Shown here: piece after piece, positions 11,436 through 22,581 of the stretch
Layout of the letters: the number at the start of each line of letters is the position of its first letter
How positions within the stretch are numbered: position 1 is the stretch's first letter
NCBI GenBank assembly: GCA_025093985.1
Contig: JACAAK010000003.1
Location: 124,001-188,000 of the forward strand
From: Calvatia gigantea
Lineage: Eukaryota > Basidiomycota > Agaricomycetes > Agaricales > Lycoperdaceae
Direction of reading: 5' to 3'
Length of the DNA stretch: 64,000 nucleotides
Program-made: the position numbers and the translations under genes
The notes under the pieces: generated by a model
The model's database searches: none
What the model saw: only the letters and a program-made list of their open reading frames with translations
What the model was told of the DNA's origin: nothing

Positions 11436-12030
11436 GTGGGGGTTAGAACATTCGAGGCAGGGAACAGGAAACTGACCCTACAAACGATGAGTGAACGAGA
11501 AGATGCACTTTGGAGATTGACGCGAGTGCTTCTCGTATCAAACCCTGGGGGTCCTCCTGAGGTCTGCCACAACTTCTGCCAATATGTCCGACATGAAGAT
11601 CTGGCTGACTTCCATCAAATATGGATCCATAAGGACTACTTTCTTGCCAAGGCCCCAGTACGAATATACGCAATGTGCAGGAATTAGAACCCCAGCGTGC
11701 ATGACTGGCCCCTCATGGATGACGGATCTCATGTGTGCCACAAGGGAGCAGAATATGCGTATGAGAGGGTTCATAGTTACAACCCGGACCAACTAAAACA
11801 CCCTAGCGATGACCTTGATGAAGAGATGATTAACGCGGATATGTACACAAAACACAAAACATCCTTAAGGCCACGAAATGACGTGGCAATGCATTTTGGG
11901 GTGGCAATCCTCCTATGCAGCTTGTATGAGAGGAGTACAGGTAAGTGGGGGCGGAGAATGTGGGACGAGCGATGTTTAACGCAGCAATCCCCATCCCAGG
12001 CTTCAGTGGTTAAGAAGGTTGGATGTTGAA
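11436..12030. repeat. block D, copy inside the copia element
   Basis: Upstream flank of the GNAT gene. A minus-strand ORF at 11538-11792 (starts MVRVVTMNPLIRI) is present in the donor at 27219-27569, where it is 116 aa because of a 1-bp difference. More distant copies near 34.5 and 38.7 kb do not keep this frame, so coding is doubtful. Confidence 0.5.
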
Positions 12031-12133
12031 GGCTTGCTCAGGGCCTGGAGGGCAAATAGCGTTACGAGTCGCGCACAGAATAAGCAAATGAACGAACAAT
12101 GGAAGTGTCCAGACGCAATTGAAGCCTTGACAT

Positions 12134-12365
12134 TGCACTTATGTGCATTTCCTTAAACGACTGCTCCTGGACCGGATGGGATTTCTCTGGAGCCATGGAC
12201 GAGCCAGTCCAATACGAGCAGGCCTACGGACCTGAGCACCCTGCTATCCCGGCGACTAGCACTTCGCCGGCACGTCCCGCACGACCAGGAACTCCAATTC
12301 CTGCGACTGCTGAGGAGCGCCGCAGTGTTGGTATGGCCAACAACCTCCGAATGCGTGCCCTTGGG
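12134..12365 (+). repeat. 232-bp duplicated gag segment, right copy
   Basis: Second copy of 9901-10132. The fragment it borders ends at 12133. Confidence 0.95.
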
Positions 12366-15300
12366 TTGATAGAGGCAACTCTCCCCAATAGCATGTTAAA
12401 GCATTCCGCCCGGGATGCTCGCTCACTCTGGTCTCAGTTGCAGGGCCAATACGGCCTTCCTGGACCAGCTCAGGTCTATAACGAGTTCATTCGAGCAATA
12501 ACGTTTGAGCTCCCTCTCGGCGGGGATCCTTCGCTCAAGATAAGCGAACTCCAGCAGATTTTCGGGCAGCTTGACGCCATGGATAGTGGCATCGCCCCGG
12601 AAATTGAAACCATGGTCCTCCTCCATTCCCTTCACCCGTCTTTGAGCCATGTAGCTCAGACGCTCCTCACCTCGAACACGTCGCTTCACGAGCTGACGTG
12701 GGATAAGGCCCGAAGCGGCATCATTGCCGCTTACGCTTCCAACCAGACCGCCCACGCGCAACGAGCGCGCTTCACTCCATGACAGGGAGGTGGGCAGCAG
12801 CAGCAACAGCAGCGCCAGCAGCAAGGAGGACAGCAGCGACCGCAAGGTCAGCAGCAACCTTCGGGGTCTAAAAAGCCCCAGCAGCAGCAGCAGCAGCAGC
12901 AGCAAAAGCCGTCTGGAGGAGAAGGCGACGGCGAGAAGAAACGCCGATGGCGCCCCCGAGGGAAAGGAAAGGGAAAGGGAAAGGAGGGAGGTGCGCAAGG
13001 CAATGCCGCCACCTCTTCCGGGTACGTCCAGGACGTGGATTTCGTGTCGCAGGCACAAACTGTGCCGCCACCATCCACCCGTTCCCTTGTAGAAGCAACG
13101 CGTCGAGCCAAAGTACCTCCAGTTGCATCTAGCTCCGCTGCCACCGGCAGCAATGCCACTCCGCTCGCGTCGCGCATCACTGCGCCCGAGCCCGAAGCTC
13201 GTCGCAAACCTTCGGTGAAAGCCAAGGTTACCGCTTTGAAGAATTGGGACAAACGTCTCGATTCAATTTCATCGTCGGGCGAGAGTTCGGAGGAGATGTG
13301 GAAGCGGTTCGACGAAATGGATGTTGATAATAATCCATCCACCGTCACAAGGGAGGAAGACAAGATCGCGTGGCCGGCACCTGTGTATAACAAGCCGGTG
13401 ATTATCAAGAAACCCAAGCCGCTCAAAAAGAAGCAGGCACCAAAGGAAATCGAGTCTGTCCTGGAGTCGGTCTTAGATGACAACGACTCGGACACCGACT
13501 ACGGTTCCGACGGAGGGTACGGGTCAGTACCTTCAACTGACTATTATTCTTGTTCTGATGCAGAGGATGATGTGCAGCCCCATCAACGGATGGGACGGAA
13601 CGATACAGACGCAGGGACTGTCCGCCTCGGAGTGGGACGCCCTGGAAATTCCGAGGTTGAGTTGGGACGACCAGGTGGCCGCCGAAGAGAGCGGGGCACC
13701 TATGCAGATGTAGCACGTCGTCCACCTCCTGTAGGGACTCGTCGTAGACACCGCTGTACGGACTTCTTGAACTGCAATGTATGCTGGAAGCGCGCCCAAG
13801 GCGCTTCCCCTTCTGCTTATTCCGCTAGTATGACTAAGCTGGAAAAAAAGATGAACGCTACATATACCGTGAATAATCACGAGTATTCAGACAAGATGAG
13901 ATCAGAACTCCACGAAGAGCACGAGGATCTTAATCAGATCATTACATATCACATCTGTGATTTGTCTCAGTGCCAAAAGTGTCGAGAAGAAGGGAATAAA
14001 CACTCTGTGAATAACGCAGACTGGCTCCTTGATTCGGGAGCATCGTACCATGTCACCGGTTATCTCTCTGATTTCGCAGAGGTAAAGATGGGCCATTTCG
14101 GGCTTATACAAGCCGCTGGCAACCGGATTTATGAAATGACAGGACGAGGGTCTGTGATTTTCCAGCATGATGTGTCAGATAAGGGAAAGTCCAGGAGCGC
14201 TACTTCATGTATTGCGCCGGTCTTTTATATCAAAGAAATTACAGAACGGTTAATGTCCTCGGGCCAGATTCTTCGGAACGGCTACGTTTTAGAGGCAACC
14301 GTGAAAGGCACCACCATCCGTGATAAATCAGGAAGTGCAGTATTATCCGCCTGGCCTCATCGTTTGTTTAAAAACAACGTACATACGGTGCACACGTATG
14401 TCTTGCAAAATAGCAAGGAGAAACCAGTGGCGTTGACTTTACGCCAACTTGATTATATCGATTGGCATCGTCGAATGGGACATCCTTCGGATCGCGCGCT
14501 CTCCGAGCTTCCAAAGCACGTTGAGGGCATCGCGTCAATTCCCGCACCATCTACTCGGAAAGGCATTTGCGACGGCTGTGCCAAGGGGAAAATGCATAAT
14601 AACCCCTTTCCGATTAACTCCAAGCGAGCCACCGCAGTCTTTGAGCTATGTCACTCAGACTTGCTGGAACTGCCCGTCATGAGCTACCATAAATATAAAT
14701 GGGCCATGACGTTCCTTGATGACTTTTCTTCTCACGCACATATAGTCCTCCTTCGAAAGAAGTCTGAGGCTTCTGAGAAGCTAATTCAGCTAATCAGTGC
14801 GTTAGAGAACCTCTCCGGGACGCGCGTCAAACGACTTCGCACCGATAATGGAGGAGAATATGTCAATGAAAGGTTATTGGCAGGACTCGCGGCGCGTGGA
14901 ATTACCCACGAAACCACTGCTCCCTATGCGCATCAGCAAAATGGGAGAGCAGAGCGACTGAACCGCACCCTACACGAGAAAGCCCAAGCTATAAGGCTAC
15001 AGGCATGTCTACCTGACTCGTGGTGGGAATTTGTGTTGAATACAGCTGTGCATTTATATAATCGCACACCAGTCCAGCGTTTACAGTGGAAGACACCATT
15101 TGAGTGTTATTCGAGGGAGAAGCCAAATTTGTCCCATATCTGTGTGTTTGGATGCGGCGCGTATGTATATCTACCCGATGAGATCCGCCCAAACAAATTG
15201 TCCGCAAAATCCGAGATGATGATCTTTCTTGGATACAAAGGCAGTAAAAACTACGTCTTTATGCGGCACACGGCAGGCAACGTGATCTTTATATCACCAA

Positions 15301-17792
15301 ACGCCTTGTTCGACGAGGGATATTTCCCTAAATGCCCCGATTCAGTGCCGGATAGCAGTAACCGGCCTAATCACGGAGGAGAGAGAAACCTGCCTAGACC
15401 AGGATTAGGAAATGAACCACCTATTCCGCCATCTTCGGATGATGCTGGAATTGTTCCACCTCCACCTGATCAGCCAGTATCGTTACCCCCGGTTTCTCCA
15501 CCATTTAAACCGAAATATTCTCCGCCTTCACCTCCATTACCCCGGCGAGAGTCTACTCCGCCGGACAGCACAGATTCACGACGGCCATCACCTGGCAATA
15601 CGCCACCTTGGGTTCCCCCACCTGAGTCGCCACCTTCGCGTGGAACAACCGTTGAGGAGGAGCCTGATGTACGTGATAATTGGCATGTGGACAGAGATGT
15701 ATGGGATACCGAGAACGAGGAATTCCCAATCCCTGTTCCCAAACGTCGTGCTGTCGGTTCTGATCAGGTAGAGCCACGTCGTTCTGAACGACAAGGTAGG
15801 CCACCTGTCAGACCAGGTAACACATATGGAGATAATCGGCGTCCAATTTCAATCGAAAGAGAAATAGATCGGACTCACCGACAAGAGCAGCAGAGGCAAA
15901 GGCAGCGTGTTCGCGCTAATGCCCCTTCGGACGAAATTATTCGAGAGCGTAGAGCAAGGACTAACCATCCTGAATATGTGAGGCAAAGAGTTCGTGCTGA
16001 GCGGTACCCGCCACAACCCTTTGATTTGCCTCCATTCCAGCTCCCTCCACGTCCAGAACTGCCGCCTATGCCTGAAAACAATGATCCGACATCACATGAT
16101 GTTAACGATATGGACATTGAAAGGCTTGTCGCTGAGGGAGGAGTAAAATTGATCGATTTCTTGATACAGACGGTACACAATACCGCACACGGAGAGCCTG
16201 AAACTTTCCGTGACATGTTTAAGCTTCCTGAACCTGTCAAGGCAAAATGGATGGCTGTGTGTATCGAGGAACTCGATGCGTTAAAGAAACGCGGGGTGTA
16301 TGAACTAGTAGATCTTCCGAAAGGAAGGAGGACGGTTAAAAACCGTTGGGTATTTCTCGAGAAATCTGATGGCCGCCTGCGAGCTCGCTTAGTTGCGAAG
16401 GGGTTCTCGCAGATTGAAGGCATCGATTACAATGAGCTTTTCTCACCAGTTGTCCGCTACGAGTCTGCGCGCGTAAGCTTCGCACTCGCTGCAATCCACG
16501 ATTGGGATATGCATAGCGTCGACGTAAAAACAGCCTATTTATATGGCAAACTGGATGAGGAAATATACATGGAACAGCCCGAAGGGTTTCGACTTCCCGG
16601 GCAGGAAGGGAAGGTATGGAGACTTAAACGAGCGATATACGGCCTTAAACAAGCCGGTCGCCAGTGGTGGAAAGAATTGCATCAATCTATGATTGAGCTG
16701 GGATTTACCCGCTGCAAATCCGACTACGCTGTATATTTTCACAGACATCCAAAGACGAAAGAGCTAGTAGTAGCCATTGTCTACGTTGATGACGTGAATT
16801 TCTTGGGAAAGAAAAACTCCCCCCTCCTCAACGAGTTGAAGGGAAAGTTCATGAAAAAGTGGGAATGCAGAGATCATGGTCCCTGTGAAGAATTCCTTGG
16901 GATGAAAATTTCCAGGAATCGCTCCAAGCGTCAAATCTTCATCCAACAGGTTAAATACCTGGATAAGATCTTGCAGCGCTTCCAGGTTCCGCAGTCTGCC
17001 GCGGCTAAAACGCCATTACCAGCCGGCTTCCAATTCGTAACGAATAAGGAAACTGCATCGCACCCCTTCCGTCAAAAGTACCAACAATTGGTTGGATCTT
17101 TAATGTACTTGATGATCGGTACTAGGCCCGACATAGCCTTTGCCGTAGTTAAGCTGGCACAACATGCCGCTAACCCCGCACCCGAGCACTATCGCGCTGG
17201 AATTCATGTACTAAAGTACTTGTCTATGACAAGGAACTATGCATTGAAATATGAAGGCGATACTGGGAAATCCGCGGTGACGCTGGAATGCCTAAGTGAC
17301 TCAGACTGGGCTCAAGATACAGAAACCCGCCGATCTGTTTCGGGAAACGTTTGTATGATCGCGTCCGGTGCTGTGACCTGGACTTCGCGGCGACAAAAGA
17401 CGGTTTCACTATCGTCCACCGAGGCGGAATACAAAGAACTGTCTGACGCTTCACGACAAGTGAAATGGCTGTCACAGCTTCTGGAGGAGCTCAATATTGA
17501 GCACCCAACTCCCATTCTCTACGGAGACAATGATGGGTCCAAATTCTGGACTGAAAATCCCATTGTTGAAAAACGATCGAAGCACGTGGATATTCATTAC
17601 CACTATGTGCGAGAATTGGTCGAGGAGGGTATTATTGTTATTGGTGATGTGTCTTCACAAGACAATCCCGCCGATATCTTTACAAAGAATCTTGGCGTAA
17701 CCAAAATCAATAACTTCCGCCCTGAGCTAGGATTGATTTTCGGTTCTGATATCGAAGCATGGGATAAAGCCGCTCGATCGATGAAACGTTAA
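12366..17792 (+). pseudogene. gag-pol: copia Gag C-terminus and Pol polyprotein
   Basis: Continues the Gag frame of 9791-10132 and stays in one frame to the TAA at 17790. Includes a Gln-rich run (about 12795-12905), the protease (DWLLDSGASYHVTG, Asp at 14031), a GAG-pre-integrase HHCC (HRRMGHPS ... CDGCAKGK), an integrase core (CHSDLLELP, RTDNGGEY, RAERLNRTLH), a Pro-rich linker, reverse transcriptase (KNRWVFLEK; YVDDVNF near 16790) and RNase H (LSDSDWAQD; SSTEAEY). One in-frame TGA at 12780-12782 splits Gag from the rest; it falls where CGA would give Arg. It may be a mutation or a suppressed stop. Everything after it is open (about 1670 codons). Gag is also broken by the 2001-bp insert, so this copy cannot make a normal polyprotein. 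Confidence 0.92.
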
Positions 17793-17805
17793 TCTCCCTC
17801 CTTCA

Positions 17806-17817
17806 AGTGAGGAGGAG
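17806..17817 (+). other. copia polypurine tract
   Basis: AGTGAGGAGGAG directly before the 3' LTR; the expected primer site for plus-strand DNA synthesis. Confidence 0.75.
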
Positions 17818-18225
17818 TGTTGAATCTCGATCCGTACCACTACGTTGGTTCAGTCTATTTATAGCTGAAACGGATTCTTGAGTACTTCACTCTTGAAGAG
17901 AGATAACGAACAATGTACTAGACCGCACTCTAGGTTGCTGGTCATGGTCTATTAAATAGAACAATGTACGCAGTATGCTCTGTATATGCTACTGGCAGAT
18001 AAGACCTCACCTGTATTAGGTAGAACGGCGCACAGACCAGAGACATTAGATATATAAGACCTATGTAGTATGCGTATATTCTTTAGACAATCTAGTCTTT
18101 CATCTGCCCATCATTCCTCTAAGATATCCTCTAGCTACAGTCTACAACTATCATCTCAACAAACCCAGTGAGTACGACTCCCCTCCGCCACTAGCGCAAG
18201 CTACCGTGGTGTACTCGTCTTAACA
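17818..18225 (+). repeat. copia 3' LTR
   Basis: 408 bp, same sequence as 9187-9594, followed by the AGTGA duplication at 18226-18230. Confidence 0.95.
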
Positions 18226-19044
18226 AGTGACGGTTGAGTTGTCCCAATAGCTCTTGACTATCGCGTTCCAATAATGTCGGTCCTTTTCTTGGCCTGGTAG
18301 TACACTGCGGAATCTTGTTGGTGGGAGAAAAACCGACACGATCTGTGGTGGGGTGATGGTCTTTATGAATCGTCGGAGTGCATTGACTTCCTCCTTCATT
18401 GAGACGGTGGTTTCTTCATCCATGGGCGTATCTGCTCGTTTGGTTGGTGGGGAACGGATGGTGGTGTGTAGGTCAGCGAGAGTGATTCCGATGCGTGTAA
18501 CGAGTTGATCGATGTCTGGATCTTCTGTGGTCTTGTCGCGTCCTAGTAAGTTCATAGCGACGTCTGCAAGCTCTAGGAAGATGTCGGCGATATCGAGGTG
18601 GTTGAATACCTCTAGAGCGAGGTCAACACGACTCTGAAGGCTATGAACTCGATTCTGTTCACTAGGTGTGAGGGTGGATAATTCCAACGTGCGGAGGATG
18701 GCGGGGATGTGCTGGCTAGTGGAGGACGATGCGTTGGTGAATCCGGCGTACATGTCCGCGAAGGTGATGCAAGCGGTGGCGAGGGTGATGTGGCGGTTTA
18801 CTGCGAGCCGTTTGTTTTGGGCCGTGATTGTTTCTACTTCATCGTTTGTGGCTTTGTTGACATCTTTGAGAAGGGCCTCGAGGAGTCCTTGTGCTGGGGA
18901 CGGGGTGGTTGCGAGATTGTAATGGGTGCCTTGGGGTGCGGGTGCTTGACTATTGCCTGGCTTTGGGAGAGGGACTGAGGAAATTGTGGTCGGGTTGGGG
19001 TGGACGAGGGAGTTGATAGAGATGCGATTGGCTTGGGAGGACAT
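18226..19044 (-). CDS. gypsy accessory ORF, 5' part (split by copia)
   Basis: 273 codons starting MSSQANRISINSLVHP, with the ATG only 6 nt after the pol stop codon, suggesting coupled or reinitiated translation. It continues in frame at 9181..9014 once the copia element and one AGTGA duplicate are discounted, giving 328 aa in all without any lesion, unlike pol. The sequence is helical and mostly acidic, with repeated Leu/Ala heptad-like stretches (LALEVFNHLDIADIFLELAD) and a conserved-looking RHYWNAIVKSYWDN. It has no transmembrane segment, so it is not an envelope-type protein, and no domain I recognise. It fills the whole space between pol and the 3' LTR. As it stands it is truncated by the copia insertion. 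Confidence 0.75.
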
Positions 19045-19050
19045 GTTTGG

Positions 19051-22000
19051 CTAGTATCTTTGTCTGGGATTTGACTTGACTGATGTTTTCCTGGATTTCT
19101 TGCCCCCCTTTTTATAGGTATCCTCCGGATGCCTTTTGTGGTACTCCGCTATCGCATCTTGGGCGTTTTGTAAGTTTGACTCCGCTGTCCACGTATCTTC
19201 TTCGTTGCTGTATCCTTTCCAGTGTATAAGGAATTGATATCCCCTTCCTTTTCATCGTTTTCCTCGGACTTCTTCTACTTCATATTCTTCTTCGTTGTTG
19301 ATGATAATTGGTTCGGGCGCTGGTGCTTCTTTCTGGATGTGGAATGATGTTTTTTGTGCCGGTGTTAGCAGTTGTTTGTTAAACACATCATGGATGGCCC
19401 ATCCTTCTGGTATCGCTAGCCGATACGCCGCTTCCCCTATCTTTTCCTTAATTTGGAAAGGCCCATACCTTTTTTGGCCTAGTTTCTTTGATGACTGATT
19501 GGTATGGATGTTGGTGTTTTCTAGCCATACTTCATCATTGATCTGATATGTCCTCGTGTTCATCTTGCTGTTATCATGTGTCCGTTTCATCTTTTCTTGA
19601 TACGATCGTAGTGCGGAAGTGGCATTGTTCCTTGCATTCTGGAGCTGTTTTAGGAACTCCGTACTGCTAGGGTTGTTCGTCGTTCCGTTTTCCTTTCCTT
19701 TCCAGGGGTGCCTTCCGTAGTTCAGGTAGAACGGTGTCATCTGAGTGCCGGTGTGTTTCTTGTCGTTGTATTGGAATTCGGCCATGGGTAGCCATTTTGC
19801 CCAGTCGTTTTGGTCGTAGTTACAATATATCCTCAGGTATGTTTCGACTTCTCTGTTAATCCTTTCTGTCTGTCCGTCGGTCTGTGGGTGATAGGCCGTT
19901 GATAGGTTTCGTTCTATCCCTAGTCCTTTGAACAGTTCGCCAGTGAATTCGGATGCAAACTGTGGTCCTCGGTCACTAAGGACTTTCCTCGGTATTCCGT
20001 GGAGCTTCCATATTTCATCTCAGTAGTGCTGTGCTAGTTCTTTTGAGGAAACGTCCGTCCTTGTTGCTATGAGTCGTATCATTTTTGAGAATCGGTCGAC
20101 AATGACTAGGATAGCGTCCTTTCCGTCTGATTCAGGTAGTGGCCCGATGAGGTCGATGCTCACTTCTTCCCATGGACCATTGGGGATGGGAAGCGGATGC
20201 AAAGGTGTCTTCAGAGGTGTCTTGCGTGGCTTATTTCGTTGACAATTCTGGCATCCCCTGATGTACTTCTGAACGTCCGTTCGAATTGCTGGCCACCAGT
20301 AGTCTCTGGTTACCAATTCGATCATTCGGTGTTGTCCCGGGTGTCCTGCGTCAGGGGCGTCGTGGTATTGGTGTAGTATTTCTTCTCTGAGTGTCGGTTC
20401 GGGTGGTACGTACATGCTGGCATTTTTGTAGATTATTCCATCGTGTTCGGTGATGTCGGGGTCTTGGTTGCGTATTTTTTGAATGATGGCCGTTTCTCGC
20501 CCTTTGTTTGCCTTGATTCGTTCCTTGAGGGTGGGTTCCATAAACAGTTCAGCGCGGAGTAAGATGGTCCCTTCTGATGGTTCGTCGTTCATTAGCCAAG
20601 TGTCTCGGATCATGGTGACTAGTTTCTCTTCTCCCTGTTCTGGTTCTTGGTAGATTCTGGAGAGGAGATCCGCTTTTGTGTTTGTCTTTCCTGGTACATG
20701 GCACAGTGTGAAGTCATAATCTTGTAACCGTAGGTACCATCTTGCTTGTCGGCCGTTTAGTTTTTGGGGTTCTCTGTAGTATTTCAGGTTTTCATGGTCG
20801 GTCCAAATTTCGAATTTCTCCTCTGCGTCTAGTAGGTAATGTCGCCATTCCTTTAGTGCATGCATGATGGCCAACAGTTCTTTGTCATAGATTTCATAAT
20901 TTCGTTCTGCGGGTGATAGTGTGTGCAATGTGAATGCGATTGGATGCCATTTCGAATTTTGTTCCTGCGAGAGCACACCTCCCAGTGCGTAGTTTGATGC
21001 ATCGACTTCTACCCGGAATTGACCTTTTCTCTGGGGTAGTGTTAAGGTGGGTTCCTCTGTGATTCGTTGCTTTAGCTCGTTAAACGCCGATTGTTGTTCC
21101 TCCTTCCATTCCCACTCCTCTGAACCCTTCAGTTTGTTCAGTGGGGCCGCTATCTTGCTGAAGTTCTTTATGAATCGGCGGTAGTAGTTGGCGAATCCAA
21201 GGAATCTTTCTACTCCTTTTTTGTTGTGCGGTTGGGGCCATTCTCGTACCGATTTCACCTTTTCGGTTTCCATTTCAATGCGTCCATGTCCTACTGTTAC
21301 TCCTAGCATTGGGATTTCTTCGGCGTCGAAGATGCATTTGGATCGTTTGAAGCACAGGTTATGTTCGGCTGCTCTTTCTAGGAATCGGATGGTTCGTTCT
21401 TGTAATTGCTCTTTGGTGTCTCCCGGGATTGCGAAGTCGTCCATATAGTTCACTATGTCTCCGTCCCGTAACAGATCTCGGAAGATGCTCGCCATCATTC
21501 TTGAGAATGTTCCAGGTGAATTGCTAAGGCCGAAAAACATTACTGTAGGTTCGAACAGTCCTTCGTTGGTTAGGAAGGCTGCTTTCCACTCATCTCCTTC
21601 TTTGATTCGGACGTTGTTGTATCCCCAAATGATGTCTAGTTTGTTGAAGTATTTGGCCTTTCCTAGTTTGTCGATGACTTCTCCGATTCGAGGTAGCGGT
21701 GTTTTATCCTTGATGACTACGTTGTTCAATCGTCGATAATCTTGAATGAGTCGTTTTGAGCCATCCTTTTTTGGGATGAAAAAGGTAGGCGCAGCATATG
21801 GCGATTTCGATGGTCGTATTCGTCCTGACTCAAGGTTTTCTTTAACAAATGTTTTGAGCTCGTCTTGTTCCTTGATTGTCATGTTGTAAGTTCCTGCATT
21901 GATTTCTTTGGGTGCGTCCTCTGTTAGAATTATGTATCTCGTGGTCCCATTCTGTTCGTTCGGGTAGTTTGTCGAATGTGGTTTTGTTGAATAAATGTGT

Positions 22001-22560
22001 GAATGGTCGTACGTAGTCTGGCAGGTCCGATGGTTCGGTAGGGTCGGGTTCTTCCTCTTCTTCCCATATATCCTCGGTGGTGGTCATGCTTCGGATTTTG
22101 TCGGCTACCTGGATATTCTGGTGTGGGACTTTGCAGTCTTTTGGGCATCGATTGAATTTTATTTCTCCCGTTCGCCAGTTTACTTCCGGGTTGTGTTTGA
22201 TGAGCCAGTCGTGTCCTAGGAATACTTCCGCTCTGTCTTGGAGTTGTACGACCGACGCTTCGATTGTTTCTTTGTGTCCTTCAATTTCCATTTGTATAGT
22301 TGCCTTTTCCGTGACCTTTCCTCCTTGGTTTGCCGTGCCATCCGCGTTAAGTACCGTGATTTCTTGTCCCAATTTTTCCGTGGGGATTTTTTCTTCATCT
22401 ACCAGTCTTTTGCTGATGCTGCTGGTGGTGCATCCTGAGTCGACTATAGTGTTTACTGTTATCCTTTTTGTCGGGGTTTGGATTTTTCCTTTTAGGTTTA
22501 GTTCGCGCTTTCGTTTCTGAGGAATCGTGTAATACTCTTCTGATATTCTAGATACAAGTT
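19051..22560 (-). pseudogene. pol: gypsy Pol: protease, RT, RNase H, integrase, chromodomain
   Basis: Aspartic protease near 22440 (VDSGCTTSS), reverse transcriptase (YFNKLDIIWGY; YMDDFAIPG near 21446), RNase H (EIWTDHENLKYY near 20800), integrase with an HHCC zinc region (CQNCQR near 20245) and core (SIDLIGPLP; SDRGPQFASEF), then a chromodomain whose FLIHWKGY motif lies near 19220. Three lesions: a 1-nt shift near 21937 between protease and RT, a TGA at 20020-20022 in place of the Arg expected before DEIWKLHG, and a TGA at 19252-19254 just before the chromodomain core. Both TGAs are consistent with CGA to TGA. The natural stop TAG is at 19051-19053. By family knowledge the chromodomain targets integration to marked chromatin. 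Confidence 0.9.
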
Positions 22561-22581
22561 TCTTGACTCTCGAGCTAGCGC

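Larger units (their letters stand above)
10133..12133. repeat. 2001-bp host fragment inserted in copia gag (innermost layer)
   Basis: Starts GTCACGGGCCTGCC and ends AGCCTTGACAT. It is a near-identical copy of 25910-27910 (also 2001 bp; about ten single-base differences and two compensating 1-bp indels noticed by eye). At the 25910 locus both flanks continue without interruption, and the right flank also matches the related block at 34.9 kb, so 25910-27910 is the donor. There is no shared microhomology at either junction. No terminal repeats, poly-A or transposase, so it is not a known transposon. It contains one complete GNAT gene plus block D. Confidence 0.93.
9187..18225 (+). mobile_element. 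Ty1/copia LTR retrotransposon, third layer
   Basis: Two 408-bp LTRs (9187-9594 and 17818-18225) that I read as identical, flanked by the 5-bp duplication AGTGA (9182-9186 and 18226-18230). Without the 2233 bp gained in gag the element is about 6.8 kb. It has a half-tRNA type primer site, a single gag-pol frame and a polypurine tract. Domain order protease, integrase, RT, RNase H is diagnostic of copia. It sits in the accessory ORF of the gypsy element. Confidence 0.96.

Noticed and set aside
11538..11792. Block D as a conserved small membrane-protein gene
   Set aside because: The frame is kept only between the two near-identical copies; older copies at 4.1, 34.5 and 38.7 kb do not keep it.
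10133..12133. The innermost fragment as a Helitron, LINE or other transposon
   Set aside because: No terminal repeats, hairpin, poly-A or transposase; homology edges lie at arbitrary points of the donor locus.
12423..13495. Long antisense ORFs (about 210 aa) opposite the copia gag
   Set aside because: They are the mirror of the Gln-codon run and other repetitive gag sequence (poly-Leu and poly-Cys in the translation); no domain or start context.
13035..17792. Reading the copia polyprotein as a separate gene starting at 13035
   Set aside because: That start is a GTG in the middle of gag. The frame continues upstream through a single TGA at 12780 into true Gag sequence.
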